Origin: Actinomycetospora succinea
Lineage (GTDB): Bacteria; Actinomycetota; Actinomycetes; Mycobacteriales; Pseudonocardiaceae
Assembly: GCF_004363095.1 (NCBI RefSeq)
Contig: NZ_SNYO01000010.1
Coordinates: 62,001 to 126,000 of the forward strand
Length of the DNA: 64,000 nt
Direction: 5' to 3'
Below the pieces are notes generated by a model, which was not told the DNA's origin, did no database searches, and saw nothing but the letters and a program-made list of their open reading frames with translations. Shown in pieces: positions 22,955-31,135 of this stretch (position 1 is the stretch's first letter; every line of letters begins with the position of its first letter). The translations under genes were made by a program, and so were the position numbers.

Positions 22955-23904
22955 GGGCGTGCCCCGTTCCGCCGAGAGCGGGACGTGTCCGACCCGGGCC
23001 CCGTCAACGACACCACCACGTCCTCCAGGCTCCGGCGCTGCTCGACGAGCCCGTCGAGCGGCACGCCGTTCTCGACGAGGTGGCGCGCGAGCGCCGGCGG
23101 GCCGCCGGGGGCCGCGTCGACGACGAGGGTGTGGTCGTGGCGCTCGGCCACCGCCCGCCCGAGCACGCGGGCCGCCGCGTCCGGGTCCGGCGTCCGGACG
23201 ACGAGGCGCCCTGTCGGGCCGCGGACCGCGTCCAGGTCGTCCTCGAGCACGAGCCGCCCGCGGTCGACCACGCCTACCGTCGTGCAGAGCGCCTCGATCT
23301 CGGCGAGCAGGTGGCTGGACAGGAAGACCGTGGTGCCGCGCTCGTTGAGCTCGATCAGCAGGTCCCGGACCTCGCGGATCCCGTGGGGGTCGAGCCCGTT
23401 GGTGGGCTCGTCGAGCACGAGCAGCCGCGGCTCGTCGAGCAGCGCCCCGGCCAGCCCGAGACGCTGGCGCATCCCGAGCGAGTACGCGCGCACCGGTCGC
23501 CGGTCGATCGCCCCGAGCCCGACCCGCTCGAGCACCTCCTCGACGCGGCGGCGCCGGCTCCGGCCGGTCGACCGGCGCCGGGGACCGGCCGCGTCCAGCA
23601 GCGCGAGGTTCGCCCGCCCGGACAGGTGCGGGTACGCCGCGGGGCCCTCGACCATCGCCCCGATCTCCGGCAGCACCTCCGCCACCCGCGACGGGACCGG
23701 CCGCCCCAGCACCGTGATCTCGCCCCGCGTCGCGTAGACCAGGCCGAGCAGCATCCGGACCATCGTCGTCTTGCCCGACCCGTTGGGGCCGAGGAAGCCG
23801 TAGCGCGCACCCTCGACGACGTGCAGGTCGACGTCGTCGACGGCCACGTGGGCGCCGAAGCGCTTGGTCAGGCCACGGGTCTCGATGACCAGAGGGGCGC
23901 TCAC
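22951..23904 (-). CDS. ABC transporter ATP-binding protein (DRA/CcmA type)
   Basis: 317 residues. Walker A is FLGPNGSGKTTMVRMLLGL, the signature YSLGMRQRLGLAGALL, Walker B LLVLDEPTNGLDPHG, the switch His SSHLLAEIEAL, and there is a C-terminal ~90-residue extension typical of drug/antibiotic or lipid exporter ATPases. It powers the permease encoded next. The GTG at 23904 overlaps the stop of the LolA-like gene, so all three genes are coupled. In-frame residues further upstream are non-conserved and lie in the LolA-like gene. Confidence 0.93.
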   Translation of the reverse strand: MSAPLVIETRGLTKRFGAHVAVDDVDLHVVEGARYGFLGPNGSGKTTMVRMLLGLVYATRGEITVLGRPVPSRVAEVLPEIGAMVEGPAAYPHLSGRANLALLDAAGPRRRSTGRSRRRRVEEVLERVGLGAIDRRPVRAYSLGMRQRLGLAGALLDEPRLLVLDEPTNGLDPHGIREVRDLLIELNERGTTVFLSSHLLAEIEALCTTVGVVDRGRLVLEDDLDAVRGPTGRLVVRTPDPDAAARVLGRAVAERHDHTLVVDAAPGGPPALARHLVENGVPLDGLVEQRRSLEDVVVSLTGPGSDTSRSRRNGARP

Positions 23905-25016
23905 GACCGGCCCCCCGCCAGCAGATCGGTGGCGCCGCTGTCGATCGCGGCCGGCGGCACGAGACCCGCGAGCGCCCACGCCCGCGAGCCGTCGTCACTG
24001 CGCACCACGGCGAGGGTCAGCAGCGGGGTCTCCAGCGCCGACCCCTGGCCCTCCACGGTCAGCGTGCGCCCGGCGCCGGCGCGCTGGATGCCCGAGAGCA
24101 GCGTCCCGGCGAGGTCGGGGGGCAGCGGCACGGCGATGAGCTGCCCGAGCGTCGTGCCGTAGTGGCCGAGCGCCGGGAAACCGCGCTCGACGGGCTCGCG
24201 GTCCCGCCCGGCGAGGGAGGCGGGCAGCGTCCGGCCGTCACCGCGTCCGAGCACGCCGAACAGGTCCGACGTCGGGCTGCGCGTCACGCCGGCGCCGGGG
24301 CCCTGCCGGGGCGTCAGCGCGGCGGGGTCGGGCGGGCCCTGCTCGAGCTCGCCGAACGACGTGGTGATCAGCGGGTCGGCGACGCCCTTGGCCCGCACGT
24401 CGACGGCCACCGGCAGCCCCGTCTCCGGGTCGGCCCAGACGTCGACGGCGCCGACGGTGGTCTCGGGGTCGGCGATCGTGACCCGCACCCCGGCAGCGTC
24501 CACCCCGGCGACGCGGCGGGCGGGCAGCGCCGTCGCGGGGTCGCTCGACGAGGTCCCGGACAGCAGGCGGCGCGCCAGCTCGGGCGGGAGCAGGTCCTCG
24601 GGGCGGGGCAGGCGCACCTGCGGGTCGCGGGCGACGACCGTGAGCAGCTCGGCGCCGTAGTCCCAGACCGCCTGCCCGCGCGGGGTCACGTACCGGTCGC
24701 GCTCCCCCACCGGCGAGAGCACGTCGTAGCGCGCCCGGTCCGGCGCGGCGTACCAGCCCCGCATGCGCGTCACGCCCGAGAGCAGCGTCGTCACGTCGGA
24801 GAGCTGGGCGATCCGCGGCAGTCCCAGCGCCGCGCGGGCCTCGGCGTAGCCGGTCCACGGACGGTCGGCGGAGGACCCGATGAGCTCGCGCAGCGCCTGC
24901 GGGTCGGCGCGGGCGTCACCGGGCCGGGCCGCGATCGCGGCGGGGATGCCCACCAGGAGCGCCGCGACCACGGCCACCACGGCCCAGCGCCATGCGCGCC
25001 CCGACAGTCCCGCCAC
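23901..25016 (-). CDS. Secreted or anchored LolA/RseB-like lipoprotein-carrier-fold protein
   Basis: 371 residues from the GTG at 25016. A basic start (VAGLSGRAWRW) leads to one hydrophobic helix (AVVAVVAALLVGIPAAIAA), then a large extracytoplasmic domain. The middle (TRMRGWYAAPDRARYDVLSPVGERDRYVTPRGQAVWDYG, then ETTVGAVDVWADPETGLPVAVDVRAKG) has the beta-rich LolA/MucB-RseB pattern of antiparallel strands. The end (LTLAVVRSDDGSRAWALAGLVPPA) resembles the second half of such proteins. Start uncertain: the frame is open to 25172, but that would overlap TerC; GAGGGAG lies before 25016. It probably delivers or senses a lipid for the ABC pair downstream; that is an inference. Confidence 0.7.
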   Translation of the reverse strand: MAGLSGRAWRWAVVAVVAALLVGIPAAIAARPGDARADPQALRELIGSSADRPWTGYAEARAALGLPRIAQLSDVTTLLSGVTRMRGWYAAPDRARYDVLSPVGERDRYVTPRGQAVWDYGAELLTVVARDPQVRLPRPEDLLPPELARRLLSGTSSSDPATALPARRVAGVDAAGVRVTIADPETTVGAVDVWADPETGLPVAVDVRAKGVADPLITTSFGELEQGPPDPAALTPRQGPGAGVTRSPTSDLFGVLGRGDGRTLPASLAGRDREPVERGFPALGHYGTTLGQLIAVPLPPDLAGTLLSGIQRAGAGRTLTVEGQGSALETPLLTLAVVRSDDGSRAWALAGLVPPAAIDSGATDLLAGGRS

Positions 25017-25107
25017 CGACGTCCCGACTCCCTCATCAACGACTGCTCTCGAGGGTGCCACCCCACCGCGCCGGCGGTGGTCCCCCGGTGAGGAGGGCGG
25101 GGCGGGA

Positions 25108-26202
25108 TCAGGCCCCGGGGGAACGGAACCCGCCCGTGGACGCCGGCTCGCGCCAGGTCTCGTCGCCGTCACCCGGCGCCGTGTCCTCGGACGGCCGGTC
25201 TGCGCTCGGGCGGTCGTCGTCGCCCGGGAAGAACCGGACCTTGATCAGGCTGGCGACCGTGGTGATCAGGAGCACACCGACGATGACGCCGAGGGACAGC
25301 TCGATCCCGATCGTCGGGACGCCCAGGGGCTCGCCGCCGTTGATGAACGGCACGGTGTTGGTGTGCAGGGCCTCGAGGACGAGCTTCACGCCGATGAACG
25401 CGAGGATCACGCCGAGGCCGTACGACAGGTACACGAGCTTCTTGAGCAGCCCGCCGAGCAGGAAGTAGAGCTGGCGCAGACCCATGAGCGCGAACATGTT
25501 CGCGGTGAAGACGATGTAGGGGTCGCGGGTGAGCCCGAAGATCGCGGGGATCGAGTCGAGCGCGAACAGCAGGTCGGTCATGCCGATCGCGATCATCACC
25601 ATGAGCATCGGCGTGACGAACCACCGCAGCCGCCCCTGGCCGTCGCGGCGGCGCACCACCGAGCGGGAGCCGACGAAGTCGTCCGTGACCGGCAGGACGC
25701 GCCGCACGAGCCGCAGCGCGGCGTTCTCCTTGAACTCCTCGTCCTCGTCGGACTCCATCACGACCTTGATCGCGGTGAGCACGAGGAACGCGCCGAACAG
25801 GTAGAACACCCAGCTGAACCGCTCGATGACGGCCGCGCCGGCGAGGATGAAGGCACCGCGCAGGACGAGCGCGATGAGGATGCCGAAGAGCAGGACCCGG
25901 TGCTGGTAGACCTTCGGCACCGCGAACGCGCTCATGATCAGCAGGAACACGAACAGGTTGTCGACCGAGAGCGAGTACTCGGTGATGTAGCCGGCCACGA
26001 ACGCGGTGGCGGGGTCGCGCCCGGCCACGAGGTACAGGCCGGCGGCGAAGAGCGCGGCGAGGCCGATGTAGACGCCCACCCAGCGGGCCGCCTCGCGCAC
26101 GCTGACCTCGTGGGGCCTGCGGCCGACGATCGCCAGGTCGAGGGCGAGGACGGCGAGCAGGCCCACGATGGTGAGCGCCCACACCCAGAACGGCACATAC
26201 AT
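25108..26202 (-). CDS. TerC-family integral membrane protein (Mn/tellurite-type, Alx-like)
   Basis: 364 residues. There are about nine hydrophobic helices, with the TerC hallmarks FVAGYITEYSLSVDNLFVFLLIMSAFAVP and MLMVMIAIGMTDLLFALDSIPAIFGLTRDPYIVFTANMFALMGLRQLYFLLGGLL. The acidic residues in EYSLSVDN and FALDSIP are family-defining. TerC/Alx proteins export or balance manganese, partly aiding metallation of secreted proteins. The hydrophilic C-tail (~45 residues) is rich in Asp/Ser/Pro. The ATG at 26202 follows a candidate manganese riboswitch by 46 nt, which fits such a role. Confidence 0.95.
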   Translation of the reverse strand: MYVPFWVWALTIVGLLAVLALDLAIVGRRPHEVSVREAARWVGVYIGLAALFAAGLYLVAGRDPATAFVAGYITEYSLSVDNLFVFLLIMSAFAVPKVYQHRVLLFGILIALVLRGAFILAGAAVIERFSWVFYLFGAFLVLTAIKVVMESDEDEEFKENAALRLVRRVLPVTDDFVGSRSVVRRRDGQGRLRWFVTPMLMVMIAIGMTDLLFALDSIPAIFGLTRDPYIVFTANMFALMGLRQLYFLLGGLLKKLVYLSYGLGVILAFIGVKLVLEALHTNTVPFINGGEPLGVPTIGIELSLGVIVGVLLITTVASLIKVRFFPGDDDRPSADRPSEDTAPGDGDETWREPASTGGFRSPGA

Positions 26203-26247
26203 GGCGAGAGGTCTCCATCTCCGGCGACGTCAGGGCAGACGTGAACA

Positions 26248-26381
26248 CCGGAGGTCTCTCCCGCCGCCCAGCCACAATGACCTGGCTCGGCGACCGGCGG
26301 CCCCGGGCACCGACACCGGTCTTTCGCACCGGTGCGGCGGCCGTGCTGACGAGGCCGACGCGCGGGGATACTCCCCTCCGC
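26248..26381 (-). ncRNA. Candidate yybP-ykoY (manganese) riboswitch in the terC leader
   Basis: Read on the minus strand, the leader contains GGAGGGGAGUAUCC (from 26379), CGUCAGCACGG (26351-26341) and, at the 3' side, GGGAGAGACCUCCGG (to 26248). The GGGGAGUA and GAGACCU boxes and the GUCA-N-CA segment are the conserved landmarks of yybP-ykoY. GGAGG pairs with CCUCC as the closing P1 helix. A strong GC-rich arm (CCGGUGCG..) fills the middle. The element ends 45 nt before the terC ATG, as expected for a translational or transcriptional switch. No covariance model was run. Confidence 0.75.
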
Positions 26382-26479
26382 CACCGAGTGTGTCACCTCG
26401 GTGAACTGAGCGCGACAGGGCCCCGAGTGGCGCTGGGCACCAGGACCGGTTGCTCACGACGGACACAGACGGTGAGGGT

Positions 26480-26485
26480 TAACGT
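26480..26485 (+). promoter_or_regulatory. Probable leaderless promoter -10 of the hydrolase-ABC fusion gene
   Basis: TAACGT lies 6 nt before the GTG at 26492. No ribosome site separates them. Confidence 0.45.
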
Positions 26486-26491
26486 GCGCGG

Positions 26492-29383
26492 GTGATCAGC
26501 CGCCCGCTCCGGGTCCTCGGGGTCGTGCTCGCCGTCGGACTGCTCGGGCTCTCGACGGTCGCGGCCGCCCCCACGCCCGGCAGTGGTGGGGTGCGCAGCG
26601 AGGACGTCCGCATCGACGTGCGGGACGGCCCGGCGCGCGACCAGCCGCAGAGCCTCGACGCGACCCTGTGGCTCCCGGCGACGACCGGTCCGGCGCCTGC
26701 GGTGCTCGTCGCGCACGGTTTCGGCGGGAGCAAGCAGACCGTGGCGGACGAGGCACGCGCCTGGGCCGCCCGGGGGTACGTGGCGCTGGCGTGGTCGGCG
26801 CGCGGGTTCGGGGCGAGCACCGGGCAGATCGCGATGAACTCCCCCGAGTACGAGGTCGCCGACGCCCAGCAGCTCGTCGACTGGCTGGCCGCGCGCCCGG
26901 AGGTCCGCCAGGACGCGCCCGGCGATCCGCGCGTCGGCGTCACCGGGGCGTCGTACGGCGGTGCGCTCGCGCTGCTGCTCGCGGGGTACGACCGCCGCGT
27001 CGACGCCACCATCCCGGTGATCACCTGGAACGACCTGGGCCAGTCGCTCTTCCCGAACCGCGCCGGTCCCGACCCCGCCACCACGCCCGCGGCGAGCGCC
27101 GCCGCGCCGGACGGCGTGTTCAAGCGCGCGTGGGCCGCGCTGTTCTTCGGCAGCGGGTCGCGGCCCGCGCCCGGCCAGGAGCAGGCCGCGCCGCAGGTGT
27201 GCGGACGGTTCCTCCCCGAGGTGTGCGCCGGGTACGTCGCCGCCATCACCACCGGGCGCGAGCCCGCCGACCTCGCGACCTTCTTCGACCGCGCCTCCCC
27301 GGCCAGCGTCGCCGGCCGCATCACCGCGCCGACCCTGCTCGTGCAGGGCGAGCGGGACACGCTCTTCGGGCTCGACCAGGCCGACGCCACCGCCCGCCAG
27401 ATCGCGGCCGGCGGGGGCACGGTGGCGGTCAGCTGGTTCGCGGGCGGCCACGACGGCGGCGAGCCGGACCAGCGCACCGACGAGCGCATGCAGGCGTGGT
27501 TCGACCACCACCTCGCCGGGACCGCGGGCGACCCCGGGAACGCCTTCACCTACGTCGTGCCGTCCGGGGTGCAGGCGCGCCGGGCCCCGACCCAGCGCAC
27601 GATCACCGCGAGCGTCTACCCCGGTCTCGAGGCCGGACCGGGCACCGAGCGCACGCCCGTCGCGCTGCGCGGAGACCCGCAGGACGTCGTGGCCCCGGCC
27701 GGCGGCGCGCCGTCGGCGATCTCGTCGGTGCCCGGTCTCGCCGGTCTCGCCGGGGGCGCGGCGGGCGGCGGTTCGGGTGACGACGAGGAGGACGGCGACT
27801 CCGGAGGTTCCGGCGGCGGTTCCGGCGGGGGTGGCGGAGGAGGCGGTGGCGGCGGCGCGAGCGCGCTGCTCGGCCGGCTCGCCTCCGACCTGCCGGGTCA
27901 GGCGGCACGCTTCACCACCGACCCGCTGCCCGCGCGCACGGTCGTCGCCGGCGCCCCGCAGGTCCGCGTGACCGTGTCCTCGGTGCCCGACCGGCCCACG
28001 GGCGAACCGGTGCTGTTCGCCAAGGTCTACGACGTGGCCGCCGGGGACGGCGCGCCGGGCACCCGCACGCTGCTGGGCAACGCGGTGTCGCCGCTGCGCC
28101 TGCCCGCGCCCGGCCCGACGCCCACCGAGGTGACGGTCAGCCTCCCGGCCGTGGTGGCGACGCTCGCCGCCGGCCACCGCCTGGAGGTCGTCCTCTCGAC
28201 CACCGACCAGGCGTACTCGCCGGCCGTCGCGCCGGCGGTGCACCGGATCGGGCTCGCCGGGGACGCGTCGCTCTCGGTGCCGACGGTCCCCGGCGACGTC
28301 CGCAGCGGGACCTCGGTGCCGCTCGCCCCGCTCGTGGCGGCCGGCGTGCTGCTGCTCGGCGTGCTCGTCGCGTGGCTGGTCGCGCGGGTGCTCGCCGTCC
28401 GCCGTCGACGTCGCGACCTCGAGCCCGGCGGCGCGCTCGCCCTCGAGGAAGACCTCGCCGAGACGCCCCTGGTGGTCCGCGGGCTCTCCAAGTCGTGGCC
28501 CAGCGGGCTCGTCGCCGTCGACGACGTCTCGTTCACGGTCGAGCGCGGCCAGGTCCTCGGCCTGCTCGGACCCAACGGCGCCGGGAAGACGACGACGCTG
28601 CGCATGCTGCTCGGGCTCATCGCCCCGACCGCGGGCGAGCTGCGCCTCTTCGGGCGCCGAGTCGTGGCGGGCGCGCCGGTGCTGGGGCGCGTCGGCGCGT
28701 TCGTCGAGGGCGCCGGGTTCCTGCCGCACCTCACCGGGCGCGACAACCTCGAGCTGTACTGGGCCGCCACCGGACGCCCCGCCGAGGACGCACATCTCGA
28801 GGAGGCCCTGGAGATCGCCGGGCTGGGCGCCGCGGTGGACCGGACCGTGCGCACCTACAGCCAGGGCATGCGCCAGCGCCTCGCCATCGCCCAGGCGATG
28901 CTCGGGCTGCCCGACCTGCTCGTGCTCGACGAGCCCACCAACGGCCTCGACCCGCCCCAGATCCACGCGATGCGCGAGGTGCTGCGCTCCTACGCCCGCG
29001 ACGGGTCGCGCACGGTGCTCGTGTCGAGCCACCTGCTCGCCGAGGTCGAGCAGACCTGCGACCACGTCGTGGTCATGCACCGCGGCAAGGTCGTCGCGAC
29101 CGGCGAGGTCGCCGAGCTCGTTGCCGGCGGCCAGGTCGCCGTCACGGTGGCCCCGGACCGCCGCGACGAGGCGGTGTCCGTGCTGCGCGGGCGCAACGGG
29201 GTGCGCGGGGTCGAGGCCGACGCGTCCGACGCCGAGGTCGTGCTCGTCGACCTCGGCGACGTCGACCGCTCCGAGGTGGTGCGCTCGCTGGTGGAGGCCG
29301 GGTTCGACGTGCGTGGGGTCGGACCCCGGCGCCGCCTCGAGGACGCGTTCCTCGCGCTGATCGGTGAGGAGGGCTCGTCGTGA
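26492..29383 (+). CDS. Fusion of an extracellular X-Pro dipeptidyl-peptidase/S15-like hydrolase with a cytoplasmic ABC ATPase
   Basis: 963 residues. Signal or anchor helix 6-26; alpha/beta hydrolase ~55-345 with HGFGGSKQT, nucleophile elbow GASYGG (Ser154), QGERDT (Asp289) and AGGHDGG (His320). Next come an Asp/Ser/poly-Gly linker (425-455), a beta-rich PepX_C-like domain (~480-590) and one transmembrane helix (~610-636) with a following Arg cluster. The rest is a complete ATP-binding cassette: Walker A GPNGAGKTT (693-701), signature YSQGMRQ (789-795), Walker B LVLDEPTNGLD, switch SSHLLAEVEQ. So the hydrolase is outside and the ATPase inside. The TGA overlaps the permease GTG. An export system coupled to a hydrolase is inferred; the substrate is unknown. 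Confidence 0.92.
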   Translation: MISRPLRVLGVVLAVGLLGLSTVAAAPTPGSGGVRSEDVRIDVRDGPARDQPQSLDATLWLPATTGPAPAVLVAHGFGGSKQTVADEARAWAARGYVALAWSARGFGASTGQIAMNSPEYEVADAQQLVDWLAARPEVRQDAPGDPRVGVTGASYGGALALLLAGYDRRVDATIPVITWNDLGQSLFPNRAGPDPATTPAASAAAPDGVFKRAWAALFFGSGSRPAPGQEQAAPQVCGRFLPEVCAGYVAAITTGREPADLATFFDRASPASVAGRITAPTLLVQGERDTLFGLDQADATARQIAAGGGTVAVSWFAGGHDGGEPDQRTDERMQAWFDHHLAGTAGDPGNAFTYVVPSGVQARRAPTQRTITASVYPGLEAGPGTERTPVALRGDPQDVVAPAGGAPSAISSVPGLAGLAGGAAGGGSGDDEEDGDSGGSGGGSGGGGGGGGGGGASALLGRLASDLPGQAARFTTDPLPARTVVAGAPQVRVTVSSVPDRPTGEPVLFAKVYDVAAGDGAPGTRTLLGNAVSPLRLPAPGPTPTEVTVSLPAVVATLAAGHRLEVVLSTTDQAYSPAVAPAVHRIGLAGDASLSVPTVPGDVRSGTSVPLAPLVAAGVLLLGVLVAWLVARVLAVRRRRRDLEPGGALALEEDLAETPLVVRGLSKSWPSGLVAVDDVSFTVERGQVLGLLGPNGAGKTTTLRMLLGLIAPTAGELRLFGRRVVAGAPVLGRVGAFVEGAGFLPHLTGRDNLELYWAATGRPAEDAHLEEALEIAGLGAAVDRTVRTYSQGMRQRLAIAQAMLGLPDLLVLDEPTNGLDPPQIHAMREVLRSYARDGSRTVLVSSHLLAEVEQTCDHVVVMHRGKVVATGEVAELVAGGQVAVTVAPDRRDEAVSVLRGRNGVRGVEADASDAEVVLVDLGDVDRSEVVRSLVEAGFDVRGVGPRRRLEDAFLALIGEEGSS

Positions 29384-30225
29384 GCGCTGTGAGCACGACG
29401 GTCGAGGGAGCCCGCACGCTGCCGGTCCGGGTGGAGCTCGCGCGCCAGTGGCGACGCCGGCGCACCCAGGTGACGCTGGCGCTGTTCGCCCTGCTCCCGG
29501 TGATCCTGTGGATCGCGTTCTCGGTCGGCGACGACCCCACACCCGGCGCGGCCGCCACCAGCCTCACCGACCTCGCCCAGGCCTCGGGCCCGAACTTCGC
29601 GGTCTTCGCGCTGTTCTCGTCGGCGAGCTTCCTGTTCGTCGTGGTCGTGGCGCTGTTCTTCGGCGACACCGTCGCGAGCGAGGCCTCGTGGTCGTCGCTG
29701 CGCTACCTGCTCGCGATCCCCGTGCCCCGGGTGCGCCTGCTGCGGCAGAAGGCGATCGTCGCGGCGATCCTGTCCCTGACCACGCTCGTCGTGCTGCCCG
29801 TGGTGGCCGTGCTGCTCGGCACCGCGGTGTACGGGGCGGGCGACTACCTCTCCCCCACCGGCGAGTCCCTGCCCTACGGCACGGCGCTCGTGCGCATCCT
29901 GCTCGCGGTGATCTACCTGGCGATCCACCTGCTGTGGGTGGCGGGCGTGGCCACGCTGCTCTCGGTGGTCACCGATGCACCGCTCGGCGCGGTCGGCGGG
30001 GCGGTCCTCGTGTCGATCCTGTCCCAGATCCTCGACACGGTCGACGCGCTGGGCTCGCTGCGCAACGTCCTGCCGACCCACGACGTCTTCGCCTTCGCCG
30101 ACCTGCTCACCCTCGACGTCGACGGCACCGACCTCGCCCGCGGCGTCCTGTCGGCCCTGGTCTGGTGCATCGCCTTCGGCGCGACGGCGGTCTGGTGGTT
30201 CCGCCGCAAGGACATCACGAGCTAG
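29380..30225 (+). CDS. ABC-2 type transporter permease, partner of the hydrolase-ATPase fusion
   Basis: 281 residues. The N-terminal region (VRVELARQWRRRRTQVTLALFALLPVILWIAF) includes the first helix. Helices follow at NFAVFALFSSASFLFVVVVALFF, IVAAILSLTTLVVLPVVAVLLG, RILLAVIYLAIHLLWVAGVATLL, GAVGGAVLVSILSQIL and LSALVWCIAFGATAVWWF. GDTVASEASWSSLRYLLAIPVPRVRLL is the coupling motif, matching the AGESSQGTLRYLLVRPVRR motif of the permease at 21947. It ends RRKDITS, close to the TKDVTS end of that paralogue. The GTG start overlaps the preceding stop. Confidence 0.9.
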   Translation: MSAVSTTVEGARTLPVRVELARQWRRRRTQVTLALFALLPVILWIAFSVGDDPTPGAAATSLTDLAQASGPNFAVFALFSSASFLFVVVVALFFGDTVASEASWSSLRYLLAIPVPRVRLLRQKAIVAAILSLTTLVVLPVVAVLLGTAVYGAGDYLSPTGESLPYGTALVRILLAVIYLAIHLLWVAGVATLLSVVTDAPLGAVGGAVLVSILSQILDTVDALGSLRNVLPTHDVFAFADLLTLDVDGTDLARGVLSALVWCIAFGATAVWWFRRKDITS

Positions 30226-30233
30226 CCGGCTGA

Positions 30234-30734
30234 TCACGTCCTGAGGTCGCGCTCGCGCACCAGGCGCCGCAGGCACCGCGCGACCTCCTCGGCCTCGTCG
30301 TCGGGGATCCGCCCGACGACGACCGTCGAGCGTCCCTGCGCCGTCAGCGCCACGTTCGCGCTGCCGTAGCGGTCCCGGGCGACGGCGGTGTGCACGACGG
30401 GCGGGCGCCCGAACGAGCGTCGTCGCGGGATTCCCGGGCCGGCCGCGGTCCACGCGACGCAGTCCAGGTGCACCGCCGGGCTCGTCCACCGCCGCACGAG
30501 CGACCAGACCCCGAACACGCCGAACAGCACCACGAACGGCCCGAGCACCCAGGTCGCCACCGACACCGGCGCGGTCACCAGCCCGACCGCCCCACCGATC
30601 GCGAAGACCAGCACCGCGACGATCGTCGCGTCGTCACGGCTCCCCGCGCGCTCGCGGACCTCGATCGCCCCCGGCCGGGCGCGCACCGTGACGTGGGCCG
30701 TCGTGAGCACGTCGACGTACCCGCCCGAGCCCAC
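30234..30734 (-). CDS. Hypothetical two-helix membrane protein
   Basis: 166 residues. A short N-terminal strand (VTVRARPGAIEVRERAG) is followed by two adjacent hydrophobic helices (ATIVAVLVFAIGGAVGLVTAPV and VATWVLGPFVVLFGVFGVWSLV). A soluble C-terminal domain follows, with beta pattern (VHLDCVAWTAAGPGIPRRRSFG, then STVVVGRIPDDEAEEVARCLRRLV). The layout resembles PH-like membrane proteins of actinobacteria, but no family is certain. It is convergent with the ABC permease gene (8 nt between stops) and divergent from the gene at 30863. Confidence 0.6.
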   Translation of the reverse strand: MGSGGYVDVLTTAHVTVRARPGAIEVRERAGSRDDATIVAVLVFAIGGAVGLVTAPVSVATWVLGPFVVLFGVFGVWSLVRRWTSPAVHLDCVAWTAAGPGIPRRRSFGRPPVVHTAVARDRYGSANVALTAQGRSTVVVGRIPDDEAEEVARCLRRLVRERDLRT

Positions 30735-30862
30735 CCGGCGACGCTAGTGCACCCTCGAGGGCCGGTGCGCGGTGTGGCGCAGATCGTGCGAAGCGTCATC
30801 CTGTGCCCGACTTCGGGCAGAAAACTGGCCCTCGCAGGCTCGACCCGGCACTCTGTATCGAT

Positions 30863-31120
30863 ATGGACCCCGAGCTGGTGCGCCACGTCGCCGCCTCGAC
30901 GGGTCTTCCCGGGGAGGTCGCCGCGCGCGTGGTGGCCGACGTCGTCGCCTTCTACTCGGAGACCACCGAGGAGTTCGTGCGCCGCCGTCACCGGGAGCTG
31001 CAGGCGCGCGACCGCCGGAACGCCGAGATCTGGACGGTGATCGCCGACGAGCTCGCGCACCGCCCGGTCGCACCCGGCGAGGTCAGCGAGCGGCGCCTGC
31101 GCCGGATGGTCTACGGATAG
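30863..31120 (+). CDS. Small helical protein upstream of glmS
   Basis: 85 residues from the ATG at 30863 (MDPELVRHVAASTGLPGEVAARVVADVVAFYSETTEEFVRRRH...). It is predicted all-helical and strongly charged. The first part reads like a four-helix DNA-binding or histone-like fold, the second (LQARDRRNAEIWTVIADELAHRPVAPGEVSERRLRRMVYG) is a helix plus a C-terminal turn. I recall similar short proteins before glmS in relatives, but the family and function are not known to me. A longer reading from 30803 adds 20 unconserved residues. CACTCT lies 8 nt before the chosen ATG. Confidence 0.6.
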   Translation: MDPELVRHVAASTGLPGEVAARVVADVVAFYSETTEEFVRRRHRELQARDRRNAEIWTVIADELAHRPVAPGEVSERRLRRMVYG

Positions 31121-31135
31121 AGGGGGAAGAAGATC

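Noticed and set aside
23905..23979. Longer N-terminus for the ABC ATPase
   Set aside because: Residues upstream of the GTG at 23904 are Arg/Gly-rich and lie inside the LolA-like gene; the GTGA overlap favours 23904.
26393..29542. A ~1050-residue open frame on the strand opposite the hydrolase-ABC gene
   Set aside because: Antisense shadow of a high-GC gene; Arg/Ala/Gly-rich without domains, while the other strand encodes complete known folds.
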